From Cristatella mucedo (taxonomy: Eukaryota; Bryozoa; Phylactolaemata; Cristatellidae), in NCBI GenBank assembly GCA_009760855.2, contig WPIO01000057.1, positions 1,519,501 to 1,583,500 of the forward strand: a DNA stretch of 64,000 bases, in the 5' to 3' direction. Below are positions 24,880-37,540 of this stretch, piece by piece (within the stretch, counting starts at the first letter, position 1; each line of letters begins with the position of its first letter). The notes under the pieces were generated by a model. That model worked only from the letters and a program-made list of their open reading frames with translations. It did no database searches and was not told the origin of the DNA. The position numbers and the translations under genes are program-made.

Positions 24880-25585
24880 TAAAATTAATGATCTGACCGA
24901 TACGCTTCACTAAAATGGTAACAAAAGTAGCCAGTCAAGTCGTTAAACCTACCTGTCTTTGACAGAGGTAAACAAAAGATTACACTGATTATTGCCAAAG
25001 AAAGATTTTAGCTTATCTAAAGGTAATGAGCGTTGGGATTAGCTGTTACACATTAAAACCATTTGCCCTAACAATCGCAGCTACCGTGACAACTCGAGTC
25101 CTCAATCAAGTCCGACATCATTTGGAAGCCCAATTGTTTACTGTATGATAAATGTAACAACAGTGAAAAATACAGTAGTGATTTTCTTTTGAATCTGTTG
25201 GTCAGGACAGTAATGAAGCTTTGGCAATAAAGACCTCTTATAACGGTGAGAAGTAGTGAAGGCAGGATTACACGCTTTGGATTTCCAGAATAGAAATACA
25301 GTGTTGAGTATGCAGACCGATTATTTACACTATTCTTTCTTGCAATAATTTTTACTAACATACAAGTGATCAACAAAAACGAGGATTTTTTCTAAGTCAC
25401 TGTCAAGGCACACTGTTGGCTAGTAATGTCATAGAATAAAACAATGTCTGGAGCTGATAACAATTGACTAGCTAGATGCTGTCACTACGTATATCAGAAT
25501 CGTATGCTGAGGAATAATAATAATCTATTCCTTAAATCAAGTGGCTGCGAGTAATACTCAATCCCTACAAACGCAAATAAAACGT
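24880..25585. other. Intronic DNA upstream of the transmembrane exon
   Basis: No supported exon or repeat. An AG-to-GTAGGT stretch just upstream of 24950 is not in a compatible phase. Confidence 0.45.
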
Positions 25586-26300
25586 TATGTAACAATAACA
25601 ATGATAATAATGTACTCAATAAAGCGTCCTCATATAACTTATTCTCTTACGAAGCCGAAAATAGGCAGATTTGACTGTGGAGCTGATATGGTGGTCTAAC
25701 GAGAGGTTGCTTCGGAATATGTAACCTAGATTTCGAGCTGATTCAACAGGAGAAATGCTGACAGAGCCAGTTTTGAGCTTCAGCCGTTCCAATTTCTGAA
25801 TCACACTGGATTTGCCCATAACTAGTATGTTAGTTGTATTGGCGTCTAGTTTCGAGCATTTGCTGCCATCCATGTGTGGATGTCATCAATACATGCAGCA
25901 AGTGAGTTGAGAGAATTGGAGGTGCTCGAAGGCTTGAAGGGATGAAAGCAAAGATACAACTGAGTGTCATCGGCATAAAAGTGAAAGCCTAGATTGCACT
26001 TGGCAATAACATAAGCAAGAGGGAGAGGATAAACCGTGAAAAGAATAGCACCTAGCATGGAGCCCTGAGGTACCCCATATTTCAGAGGTACCTCGAATGA
26101 TCATTGTCTATTCACGTCAATACTCTGGAGTCTCCCACTGAGATACGATCGTAACTAATGTGGAACAATGCCAGTCATGCGCAGACAAGATGAGAGATGC
26201 TCTAGAAGAACTTTGTGATCGATAGTATAAAAACCTGCCGAAAGATCGAGTAAAGCAAGCAGAGACACTTCACCTATGTCTTCATTCCTACATACGGATT
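25586..26300 (-). mobile_element. LINE family A copy with intact YADD box
   Basis: ATAA-rich tail at 25586-25612. The 3' untranslated region is mostly deleted, so the tail is followed almost directly by the QKLERLKLKTGS region (25616-25873). The active site reads FHFYADDTQLYLCF (about 25970), then palm relics (26155-26358). Frames change between them. Lies in the intron before the transmembrane exon. Confidence 0.85.
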
Positions 26301-26304
26301 TAAT

Positions 26305-27235
26305 TAGCCAACGAATGGATCTGTAAGCGACTGTGCTCTTCCACTTCTCACTGCTCACTTACATCTTTTAATATAACTATTTTGTATAATGTCTATTTGA
26401 GTAACACTGACACAAATTTGTGGCTTTAATTTTTCTGATAGGTTTTAGTACCACCAATCACAAAGAAACAAAACCCAACGGTTTGATTCAAATTCGAAAA
26501 ACACTAGCTAATTTCTTAACTAATTGGCTAGCAGTTGGATGGTTGAGACAACTGCAATGGCACAAATCCGATGCAAATGGTTTGTTTAGAATAAGCAAAA
26601 GCTTGATCCATCTAAATAAAGTCACAGTTCAGAGCAATCCATTGTTGCCGAAGTTTCACCACGAGCATGTCGGTTTTTTCGCCAGATAAATTTAGTTGAT
26701 GGGGAACCAGGCTAATAAAGGAAACGGATATCCCACTAAAATCAGGGTCTAGACCAACGAATTTGCACTTACTTAATATCTAGAATTTTTGAAATGCAGT
26801 TGAATAGAAAATAACGAACATTTACACATCATACATTTTATAGACAATTTTCCAAGGTTCTCTTTAACAGGAAAGCCCAATATCCGGTTATAAGAAGTTA
26901 TCGTATTTTCTGTTAATGACTGCTGCTTTATCCATGGACCTGAGCTCATTATCCTAAATATGCGAAAGTATTTTTAAGATATACGAACAAGATAATAGGT
27001 AAGAAATGTCATTTTTTACCTATTCTAATTTTCTAATGACTAATTTTTTGAGTTAATATGATCTCAGTAGGGTGAATGATAGCCTGTAGTAGAAGCTCCT
27101 AAAGTATGTCAAAAAAGGTTAGAATATTTTATAATGGCGACCTATGCAGTAATGCAGATTTATTGATTCGTGTATATAGTCATTTTAGGCCTGTAATTGG
27201 TATTCAGTCATAATCATATACTCATACAATTTTGA
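26305..27235. other. No gene recognised
   Basis: A plus-strand frame of 89 codons (26420-26689) is unsupported by motifs or splice context. Confidence 0.45.
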
Positions 27236-27239
27236 AATA

Positions 27240-27930
27240 ATCAAGGTCATCCGAGGAACTCATGGTTCTATGTTTGGTCCTGTTCTTTTCTCACTGCTTG
27301 CTTGTCAACTTCCTGTGCTCTCGGGCTCCTACATCTGGTGCACAATTCTACTATTAGTCTTGTATCTCGTAAGCTTTCCTACTGCCACATTGCACCACTT
27401 CTCGAAAACCTGAACTTTATATCAATCAAGCAACGGATCAAATTTAAGCTTTTGTTGCTCACTTGTAGGTCCCTTAATTCTTTGGCTCCAGCCTGCCTTT
27501 CAGATCTACTCCCGCGCCAGTACACGCTTGGTATGACATGCTTGTTGGAATCTAACTGTTCACCTATACTTGTTATAAACCTCAAATTCCTTGGAGACCA
27601 TGTATTTTCTTCGCATGCTCCTAAAGCCTCAAAGGTCCACTTGCTTCACGACATCTGACTGACTTTTTAAAATTTAAAAAGACAATTAAAACATGCTGGT
27701 AATTTTTCCAGCATTTAGTGGGTTCCTGTGTGTTCTGACACTGCATTTGCGGCCACTTCACATATACATGCTGACCCTGTGCGTTTCAATTCTAACCAAG
27801 TTTTTATTGTTGTTTATTGAGTATTCTACCACTCACCATTCAATCGTGATTCCTTTTTGGAAATAGTAAAATGCTTAAAATGAGTTCTCTGAGGATGCTA
27901 CATCGATTACAGTATGATTATTTTTTACAA
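27240..27930 (+). mobile_element. LINE family A copy with internal deletion
   Basis: A short piece of the reverse-transcriptase motif-B region (GPVLF equivalent) jumps directly to the C-terminal block (CHIAPLLENLNFISIKQRI reading, 27302-27658), then a decayed 3' end. Confidence 0.75.
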
Positions 27931-27934
27931 ATTA

Positions 27935-28450
27935 TATTATAAGTTAGAAGTAACACAGTAATGCAATCCAATTACTTGCCATGAGTAACATCTCCAACTG
28001 TTGGATAGACCAAAGTTGGTAGATAGAGCTTTTCATTCTCAATTTTGCCCTAGAGCCAGTCATATATTGTACGTCAACAAGCCCCGAGACCGCAAAGACT
28101 AGACACAGAATAGTCATTTTAAAATCTTTAGGGACTTAGAAGTGATTTGCAGGCACACTCAGAATTGAGGTGCACTAAAACTCCTAAAGAGTTTTAATTC
28201 TTTATAAATAAAACCCACAATTTCAAATCTCAAATTTATTTCGTGATTACTAAGGCTTAGCTATATACTGTAGATTAAGATTTTGCCTTCGTATGGCTTC
28301 ATGCAAGCATTACGCGGCCTGGTGGTATTTGTAACACAGCGACTAGTATAAATCAACATTCTGGTACGAATGATCAAAATATTTTTGTACTCATGCTAAT
28401 TTTAGGGATCGCAATGTGTGGGTAAGTTATGAAGTATACAGCAAGCTAAC
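27935..28450. other. Intronic DNA
   Basis: No supported feature. A GTAAGT after GTGTGG near 28421 could be a donor on the plus strand, but no exon is evident. Confidence 0.4.
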
Positions 28451-28454
28451 ATAC

Positions 28455-28493
28455 CTGAATCACCCGGCCTTTCCTTTTCAGAACTTTGTACAT
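28455..28493 (-). CDS. Candidate membrane-proximal stalk mini-exon
   Basis: 39 nt between a pyrimidine-rich acceptor (TGATTTCTTCTAG) and the donor GTATGT. It is phase 1 at both ends and encodes a hydrophilic VQSSEKERPGDS segment. It would fit between Ig exon 3 and the transmembrane exon as a charged stalk, and keeps the frame. Small in-phase open stretches arise by chance, and an opposite-strand exon reading starts only 5 bases away, so this is tentative. Confidence 0.35.
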
Positions 28494-28497
28494 CTAG

Positions 28498-28602
28498 AAG
28501 AAATCATCGTGTTGTGTTACCAGGAAGGCCACAGATAGCAAGGTTTACATCGGTAGCAAGAAATACCAGCAACAAGTGGGGGTTTACTCTACTTTCGGTG
28601 AG
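28498..28602 (+). CDS. Alternative candidate exon on the opposite strand
   Basis: 105 nt, exactly 35 codons, between an AG (in CTAG) and a strong donor (GAG then GTAAGT). The reading is polar and tail-like: KKSSCCVTRK at the start, then KKYQQQVGVYSTFGE. A stronger acceptor (CCTTTTCAG ending at 28481) would put a stop in this frame. It shares the CTAG palindrome with the minus-strand mini-exon, so probably only one is real. No partner exon was recognised on the plus strand. Confidence 0.25.
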
Positions 28603-28609
28603 GTAAGTC

Positions 28610-31600
28610 AAATCGTATGGGTGAGAATTAAATGCTTCACAGCATCCTCAAAGTCTTGAATAAGAGGAGGCGAGTCTTTGCAAACTTTTATTACATGCCT
28701 ATAATTAACCTCAGCAAACAAAGACAAAAAGTCCCCTGAGTGGTTGTGTGGGTTTAAAGCAATACATGGTATTTCAGCCAAAGAGTAAATATGTTTTTGT
28801 AAGAGTCAGGTGAGATATCAATCTCATAAGATAATGGGGATGTCATGTAGGCATCAGACTTTGGCTTTACTTTCATATGATGGCGAGCCATGTCAAATTA
28901 GCCAACTTTGGTGAGATAAATAAGTGGTTTGGTAGCACAGTTTAAATATTAATTTTTCATGATTACTTTATGCTGTGCTATTGTTTCATTCTTGAGGAGG
29001 ACATATAAACCATTAATTGTTTGGCATGTGTATTAGCAGGGAAAAGGATGTGTAAACATAGCGATCTTGATATTGCACTTTGCAACTCTCTGTAGATGTG
29101 CTATGTACTTTTGACTGATCAAGAGCACATCTCTTGCCATCTGAAGTATCCAGATTAAGACTGCCATTGAAAGTATATTGCATGGATCAGTGCTGTCTTT
29201 CGATTTTATAGGCTATTTCGATCTCAAAAAACGGTTCCCAATTTTCCTTTATAATTGTGATCTCCAACTTTTAAATAAAACAAAGTGGGTTTCCCTTTAA
29301 ATAATCGTAATTTCATGAATATTTCTAAAAAGGTTTCGTGATTTTCTTCTAAAGTTTTCTTAAAGCAGTCTTTATTTTTTTATGTAAGGATTGTCACGCA
29401 AACTGAGATGTCAAGGCAACTATTTGGTCTACCGGAGTTTAATTGCAAAAAATTCGATTGCATTTTTGGAAGGGCCATACTAGGAAACAGTTGATGTTTC
29501 TGATAACTAAATCATGGTTTCACAGCTGCTGATGATAAAAAATAATGAATAGCAAATTTATATGCACATGAAAAGAACTTAATAAGTACAATTATCAGAG
29601 AACCACGGTCAAAAGTTAAATGGATTACTACAGTTTCAGGAAAACCAGTTGAATAAAAAAAAATTATTTAAGGTGTCCCATGTGATCTTTACTGTCAATT
29701 ATTTGTTGATAGCCGTATTATGAAAGTCGCAAGACAGCAGTGCTGGTTTACTGGATGACCAATATCTATAGCCGCATACCTAGATATATGCTGCGTAGCT
29801 AATGGAAATTGGTTTGACTGGTTTGGTCTGAGAGATTTTTAAACTCAAGAGCACACAAATTGTGAAACAACAAAATAACATCGCTATTTAGAGAGCTTCA
29901 AACTTATGAAACTAGATGTCAGTCTTGTAATACATAAAGTAATACCGGAAGCTATATTCAATTTAGTAAAACCGCTTGATTATTACTTTCAATTCACTTG
30001 CCGAGAGCTCATAACATAGCCCTGAAATAAATTTAAATGTTAAGAAGATAGAAGAAATGTAATTCATTTGGATGGAGCCGTCAGAGAACTTAATATCTAC
30101 TCAGGGCTTCACGTAAGCCACTGGCTAAAACCCGTGTCTTCAGGCGGGCCATGAACGCTGCGAGCACTGAAACAACTAGTTCAAAATCCGTGCTATACAT
30201 AGCTAATGCAGACAGTTTCTACAGAAACGTTATAAGCGTTTAACGAGATTATCGAGTCGCCACTGCGTATTTCACTTGTAGGATAAGGAAGTGAATGTCT
30301 ACCGTAGCTCATCGAAAACTATGCAAATCATGCATAGAGCAATAAAGAAAAGAGCTGAAAAGCATCAACGATGAAAAGGGAAGAAAATGTAGCAGTGCTG
30401 AAAGCTATAGTATTCTGTCTTGAGAAAAAATAGGTAGGTAAGTAAGTGAACTTAGCAGAAGTATTACAGTTAGAAAAAAGTTAAATTAAAGTACTTGCCC
30501 TGAAATTTTAAATTTGTGCAATGCATTTCAGATTTAATGCCTACAAATATGGATTAAGGAAATAATTACTTTTCAGTTAGTTTGTAGATGATATTTCCTT
30601 TCTTTAATTCATGTAGCTGGTTTTTTTGAAATTACAGCAAGTATTTTCCTAAAGCTTACCAGATAATAAAAACAGGAGATCAAACTATTTTCCGTAATAC
30701 TTACGTTAGTTATCTGCCTTAAAAAGATTTTCTGCTTGTTTTAACTGAGTATCGATATCAAAGCCCTATGTAGGCGGACCCACAATAACTTCATTGATAC
30801 TGGTTGCATAGTCTGGTTAAAAGAAATAACTGTTGTCGTATTCAATAAGGTAATAAAGTGCCCCTCAGGTTTAACGAAAAAAGCTCAGCGGACTTCATAA
30901 AAAAATATTCCGTAGACGTATTGTGTTTGCATACATATCAAAGGGTGTTAAGGGGACGAGGAATGGTTACCTGACTTTACTGCCATAACCTATTCGTACG
31001 CATAAATATCGGAAAATCTACGAAATGTTTAAGGGTCAAAGCAAAATAGTCACTGTAGTTTGATGGGACTTAATAGATGTATGAAATACGGCATTTATTT
31101 TGAGAAGGAGGATTAAGTGTTAAAAACTTATCTGCTAATATTTCGGATGTTAGATCTCTAAGAGTCAGTGAAAACAATCTTACCATTTATACATGTGATT
31201 TGCTCTGCCAGGTGGACTCTAGTCTCAAGTAAATAAATAATCTCTGGCTTTACTAAGTTATTCTTCAATGAACCTTAAATAAATAATCCCAATAAGTATT
31301 GAAACTGTGAGGAAAGAGTTTTCTCGCATTGGCCACAGTTGGAGATTTCCCGATGCAATAAGTTGAAAAGTATCCATGACTAATTACACGGACAGAACGC
31401 GCCTGAGCAAGCATGCACAGTAAAAACCTAAAATTAATGTTCCCTTCATCTGTGAGATTATTAAGGATGTTTTCCGAGTCTTGGTGCAAATCCTAAATCC
31501 CAGCCTTGCTGATCACATTCAAAAATGTCTACAGGTTCATTAGTTTTCAGCTGCATTGCTGTATAAACTTGAAAATGCAGTTTATACACTGCTCAACAGG

Positions 31601-32150
31601 AACTACAATAAGGACGAAGCAACGATCCTAGAAGGCTTTCGGGAACATAACAAGGTCTGTGGAGCAATCTTCCGTAACATAACGAGATTTATAAAATTGT
31701 AGTGATTTGATTAATTTGAATAACATCTCGGAAAGATTTATTCTCTCCAGTGAAGACATGATCGCAGCCATGAGTAGTTAGCTTTGTAGAAGGGAATGCC
31801 GAGTTATCATGAAATACCTAAAGGCAGTCTAGGACGAAAATATTTGCAAGGAATTAAAGAAGACCTTCTTTAAAAGTCTATACTGTGCAAAATATGTCGA
31901 TAATAGTAGTAGTAGCAGTAATATATTAATTATGGGATCTCATAGAACCTAATCTATTTCAAGGCACTTTCCATGTCACAACTACGGCCAACAAGTACTG
32001 CAGAGAGACTTTCAGACGAGTCACTAATAGCTTTTTCAAGCAATTACAGAAAATCATGTCTGATAGTTTGGCTCGAGGCAAAAGCCTTGTAGGTAAGGTG
32101 ACTTGCTTATAGGTCATAGGGCTACCTAATAAACTGCACAAGTTGTCTCA
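28610..32150. other. Mostly unrecognised intronic DNA
   Basis: A short family A 3'-end remnant (about 30065-30125, minus) and a (TAG)n run near 31902-31918. Otherwise nothing recognised. Confidence 0.5.
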
Positions 32151-32930
32151 GCCATTGAGGTGTCGTTTGGTCCCCCTCCTCTATCGAGCCGGGTAGAATG
32201 CAGTTCCATGAAGAAGTCTGGTGACATTCAAGGTAAGAAAGTAAGAAGAGAAGTTAAGTGTTACAGCCAATTGCAGGGCTTAAGTCCTCTTGAATACGTC
32301 CATTTAGATATTGTATGTAGGTAAAAAAGATAGATGAGAACTCTGAGCTTTGCTAAAACTTGAAGATACATTTTTCGACAATGGTGTGCCCGACCACGTG
32401 TTCAAACCAGCTGGGATGCCAATCCGCAACTGTTGCCTTGAGAGTTCTGCATCCAGAAAGGAGTCGGCTGCCCAGCTCGGGAACGTCAAAAGTGTCGGGT
32501 TTCCTCTGCAATGACTTTGGCCGGCCCACCCACTTCTTAGCAAATGCCCTCGGAAAGCAGTAAGAGGCCTGGCGCTTAGTTCACTGAGTGATCCCTGAAC
32601 CTGCATCCGGTTAACACCATGAGCAACCACCGCAACTCCTCTCAGTCTAAGATTGCGTCGCTGCCTCAAGGAAATAGAGACACTGTAGCAGGCACTTTAG
32701 AGCTTCCACCTCTTGATGCTGGCCATCTGGGAAAAGCCTGATATAATCCGGAACCTTCTCTGCTAAGCCTATTTGGCCTAGCGGAATAACCTCAGACAAT
32801 AGACGAAGCAGGACAGATGCTCTGCAGTGAGCTGCAGCTTAGTGGGCCCAGACGTCTTCGTCGACGATGGGACAACACCAATAACCATCAAGGTGGTGGT
32901 CCTGTCCAACAACAATGAGGATGCTTTGGC
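32150..32930. repeat. GC-richer block of unknown origin
   Basis: About 0.8 kb with clearly higher G+C than its surroundings and overlapping open frames on both strands (32304-32669 minus, 32360-32563 plus), neither with a motif I know. The composition shift suggests a foreign repeat. It ends abruptly where a family A 3' end begins. Confidence 0.35.
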
Positions 32931-32934
32931 CTAA

Positions 32935-33362
32935 GGTGCTGAACTCGCTTTTCGGAATCCAACCGTTTACCTCTACCTCTTACTAACCTGAAATCCTTTA
33001 GAGACCTTGCATTTAGTTCGTATGCTCCCGAAGCCTGGAACTCCCTCCGGACCAGCGTCACAACATCCCCTGACCTGACCACATTTAAATAGAACTTAAT
33101 ACGCACCTATTTAGGGCAGCATTTAGTGGTTCCCTGTGATTCGTCCTTCATGAGCTTATGCCTGCTGACACTGTGCATTATGCAAATAACCACATTTGCA
33201 TTCTGACCCTGTGAATGTCACCTCTAACCACAATATTCATGTAGGTAATCAATCATGATTTTACTCACGATTCGTTTCCCTTTGCGGCAAATGCAAAGGG
33301 CATAGGAAGAGATTGAGTTCTCCGAGGGCGCTTTATCAAGTGTGTTATTGTTATAATTATTA
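32935..33362 (+). mobile_element. LINE family A 3' end
   Basis: Begins near the LVPPAFRNPTV equivalent and carries the complete 3' untranslated region, stem-loop near 33295-33335 and a short AT-rich tail. Confidence 0.8.
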
Positions 33363-33364
33363 AG

Positions 33365-34660
33365 AAAGTCACACAATGTCTAAACTTCGTGCGGTCTTCC
33401 AGTTTGAGGGTCGGTGACCAGCATATTTCTTATCATTTGACTTTGGAGCACTCGGATCTTGGTGCCCGGACAACGAGCATCAAAGCTGCATAACGGGAGC
33501 CGCTCCCGAAATTATTTGTAACTTAGGGCGATATGCAGCAGCACTCAGGTGTGGCCCAGTGTTTTTTCTACAGAAACAATCGTGCTGTCGTTCAGCATGA
33601 TAATGTGTAGCTCACACTGGAGAACAGGGCTGCAAACTGCTCACTTTTATATCGTTATTCTTTGATATAATGTAGTTTTAGGTGACAGGCCTATATAGGG
33701 TGTGTGATTAGTTACGTGTCATATTGGACGGAAGCTTTACGAAAAAAAGAAATATTTAAATCGACCGAACGCTTCAGTACAGATAAGTTCTATTTGAAGT
33801 ATTGACTGGAGAGGTTCTGGGGAGTCGGGAAGACAGGCTTCAGTAGAAAACAGAGCACTGAGTAGGCTGAGGTGCGGGAAATCTTAGAGTAGCCAGTAGG
33901 ACCGGCGGAGTTTGAGCAGCTGAAAACAAAAGGACGTCCAGCAAGCGAGTAGGAGGAGAGTGTTCCCACTGGAAGGAGAATGCCAGGCAACCTTTTGATG
34001 AAAGCAGGAGCTGGTTAGGCAGAAGAAGTCCTGTGAGAGTAATCGCATATAACAGATTGGGTTCAAAGGGCCTAAATTTAGGATCACTCTAGTCTCGAGT
34101 TAGAGGGTGAACTTCAAACGCTTGCCAGGGTTAATGCGACCAATCTTCTTTTGAGCTCCTTTCGGGGCACTATCAGCTACTGCAAAGCAACCAGAAGAAT
34201 CAACCTGGAGCGAATTTTTTTCTCTTTATACGAGTGGCCTGGCTATAGGCAGAAGTCTCTACTTGATCTTGGTGAGTGTTTGATAAGAGTCTGGTAATAC
34301 ATCTGAGCTTAAAGGTAGCTAATATGCGAGCTGCCAATAGAGCTCAGTACACATGCATGCGTCTATCTTCATCCATATTAGTGACTAAACATGAGTTACC
34401 TTGATAACTGTATGTAGGTCAGCCTCAAAAGCGGTACGGCAAGAAAACTTGGTTATCACATGTAGACATGTACGAAATATAATTTGCATTTTGCTATGAG
34501 GCTAGGCGAATAAACAAATAAATATCTTCTAAAGAGCCTTAAGAGCTTTATTCTTGTAACAGCTGTTACATTCTTGGTCTTTGATCAGGACATGATAGCT
34601 CCTGATATGAACGATTTCCCATGTGAAAAGCCAGAGCCCCCATTGCCAAACGATTCAAGA
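33365..34660. other. No gene recognised
   Basis: Two overlapping minus-strand frames (33790-34087) show no motif. No repeat was recognised apart from the direct repeat that begins just after. Confidence 0.5.
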
Positions 34661-34665
34661 ACGTC

Positions 34666-34900
34666 AACAGCTGCCTGAAGCTCACCTCGCCAAACATTGA
34701 AAAGACTTTTTAAAGAACCGGCTCTGAATGAATAAACGCCATTGCAGAATATGATAGATCCCTAGTAACAGCACATTGTTGCCGTTTCAATTCGAGGTTA
34801 AGGCCTGGTGAGTGAACTACTGCTATAATAATTGCTTATTTTAGTGGTATACTTACATTTCGCAGGTTTAAATGACAAGCAATTAGAAGGGCGAAGGAAA
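34666..34900 (+). repeat. Left copy of a ~230-bp direct repeat
   Basis: Aligns along its whole length with 37540-37771 (shared CATTGAAAAGACTTT, AACGCCATTGCAGAATA, CTTACATTTCGCAGGTTTAA), roughly 85-90% identical by eye. It abuts the 5' side of the near-full family A LINE. Confidence 0.85.
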
Positions 34901-37540
34901 TGAACCCAGTAGCCGCCGAGGGGGCCTGAACCGCCAGCTCAGTCACCACTCGTTGGGCAGGAACTGCGAGCAAAGTACCCACTCGATTGGTATTCCGTGC
35001 ATTGTCTCGAACCGCTCAGCTATCTCCCCCACATTCATCACTGTAAATCTCTCTAACTTAGTGGTCATCAGGTCTGTTGTCACTTAATCGACCAGACTTA
35101 AGGCATGCCTTTGGAATCCTCACTCAATGTGCAATGAACCTATGGTAACAAGCGACCATATTTTTGAAAATGGTATCGACCTGCTCGCCCTAACTAAAAC
35201 TTGGCTGAAATCGATAAACTTCCCAACAATTAAAGATGCTACTCCATCTGGTTTCTCGTTCTTTCACACCCTGAGATTAATCAAAACTGGAGGTGAAATT
35301 GCTATTATCGTGTGCTTGAAATTCAACTTCAAGCCATTTACAGTACTATCAAAGCAGTCTTTTGAATCAATTGTCTTGGTCTAACCCGAAAACAAGCTAC
35401 CAATAGTGGCAGTAGTCTATCGCCCACCAGGTTTCAAATCCTCCTTTATCTCAGATTTCTCCGATCTCATTTCGATTCTGTGTGCTAGATATCGATCCTT
35501 CCTCATTTTGGTTGATTTCAACGTTCACTTTGATAACTGATCTGACGCTTTCAGCACCGAATTTTGTTCACTGAATGACTCATTGTCTCTTATGGCTCAT
35601 GTGCATGGCCCTACCCACATCAAGAGTCACACACTCGACCAGATTTTCTCATACAACTGCAGTTTGTCATCACCAATTATTACCAAATCCTGCTTCTCTG
35701 ACCGCATGCAACTCTCCTTCAATCTACAGTGTTTGCCCACATCCTCCTCTAATATAACCTGTGAATCACGAAACCTCAAGACCCTTGACATCGATGCTGT
35801 CCGTGCGAAAATATCTGCTTCACCTCTGCTGCTCAGTCCTCCCTCCGATCTGTCATCATTGGTAGATATATACAACACTGCACTAGCTGATACGATTGAC
35901 GAGTTTACACCTCTGACGAAGCGCACTGTGTGCCCCCGCCATGACGGCCCATGGTTTACCACAGACATTAAGCTAGCCAAGCCTACTAAAAGAAAGCTTG
36001 AAAAACACACACAAGATCCGGACAAACTGTCCATCGACAGGCATATGAAGCCTACTGTTGGTCGTACCTATCGATCCTAGCAAAGGCCAAGTCTAGCTTC
36101 TACAGAAACATTGTTGAATAACAGATGCACAATAAAAAAAGGCTGATGTCGACAATAGACCATGTCCTCATCCGTTCCCAGATTAGCTCCTTACATAATG
36201 ATCCGTGTAATGATCTAGCCGATCGCTTCTCTCGATAATTTGTGCAGAAGATAGACAAGATCGAGGAACCCATGCCTGTGAGGACAACCTCACCACTAGA
36301 ATGCTGTTCCTCGGTTCCTTCCTGCGCCAGAATGTCTGCATTTAAGCAGGTCACTAGTGATCTAGTCCTATAGTTAGTGTCTCTATCAAAGAACACAGCA
36401 GGTCCACTGGACCCTAATCCCACTGTCCTGCTGCTACGTTGCATTGATCTGCTGCTGCCATGCATAACTGACACCATTAGTATGTCTTTAGCCTCAGGTC
36501 ATGTCCCAGCTCCTTTCAAAAAAGCAGTGGTCGGGCCACTTCTCAAGAAAGCTACACTAGACCAAGAGAACTTTAGCAACTTCCGCCCAGTCTCCTTTCT
36601 ACCATTCCTATCAAAGACACAGGAACGGGTCGTGGCAGACCAGCTGAACTCACATATCAAAACCTCACACCTTGCTAGCAAGTTCCAGTCTGGCTTTAGA
36701 GCTAATCAATCCAAAGAGTCAGCATTCCTTAGGGTATACAACGACCTACTTATGAATGCAGACATGAGTAGAGTGTCTTTGCGTGTTTTGTTGGATTTTT
36801 GGCAGCTTTTGATACCATCGATTACAACGATCTTCTAGAGCACCTCTTATCTCGCCTGGGCATCACCGACACTGCTCGGCAGTGGTTCAGGTCCTACCTA
36901 AGTTGGAGACTCCAGAGTATTGACGAGAATGGACAAAGGTCAGCTGAAGTACCTCTGAAATGTGGAGTACCTCAGGGCTCCGTGCTAGGTCCGGTTCTTT
37001 TTCACGGTTTATACTCTCCCTCTTGCTGATGTGATTGCCAAGCACAATCCAGGCTTTCACTTCTATGCGAATGACACTCAGTTGTACGTTTGCTGTGATC
37101 CCTCCCAGCCTTCGAGCACCTCAAATTCAATCAACTCACTTGCTGCATGCACTGATGAAATCCGCACACGGATGGCAGCGAATTTTCTAAAACTAAACGG
37201 TGATAAAACTAACTTACTAGTTATGGGCAAAACCAAGTTGGAAAGGCTGACTCTCAAAATTGGCTTTGCCAGCATATCTCCTGTCGAATCAGCTCGAAAT
37301 CTAGGTGTCATATTCCAAAGCGACCTCTCGTTAGCCGACCATATCAGCTCCAAAGTAAAATCTGCCTATTTTCAGCTTCATATCATTGCTAAAATTCGGG
37401 CTTGTTTAGATAAGTATTCCACATCTAAGTTGGTCCATGCATATGCGACATCCTGTTTCGGCTTTTGCAGCTCACTGCTTGCTGGCCTATTGGCATGCGC
37501 GATCAGGCGATTGCAGCTGGTACAAAACTCTGCAGCTGAA
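34901..37540 (+). mobile_element. LINE family A, most complete copy
   Basis: Parts in order. Endonuclease relics: GIDLLALTKTWLKSINF at about 35175; AVVYRPPGFKSSFISDFSDL at about 35410; ILVDFNVHFDN near 35510, where Val replaces the usual Gly of GDFN. Then the end of the endonuclease and linker (35583-36080). Then reverse transcriptase: VVGPLLKKATLDQENFSNFR (36525-36590), QSGFRANQSKESAFLRVYND, AAFDTIDYNDLLEHL and CGVPQGSVLGPVLF (36799-37010), active site FHFYANDTQLYVCC (Asn for the first Asp), VESARNLGVIFQSDLSLADH and LACAIRRLQLVQNSAA (to 37535). At least three frame changes and several stops. The 3' untranslated region, stem-loop and ATT tail are missing, because the sequence switches to a direct repeat at 37540. 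Confidence 0.9.

Noticed and set aside
24950-24992. Extra exon just upstream of the transmembrane exon
   Set aside because: The donor GTAGGT is good, but the phase does not match neighbouring exons, and the phase-1 reading hits a stop at once.
31180-31230. Tiny phase-1 exon with donor GTAAGA on minus strand
   Set aside because: Would encode about seven residues, with a poor acceptor; chance is more likely.
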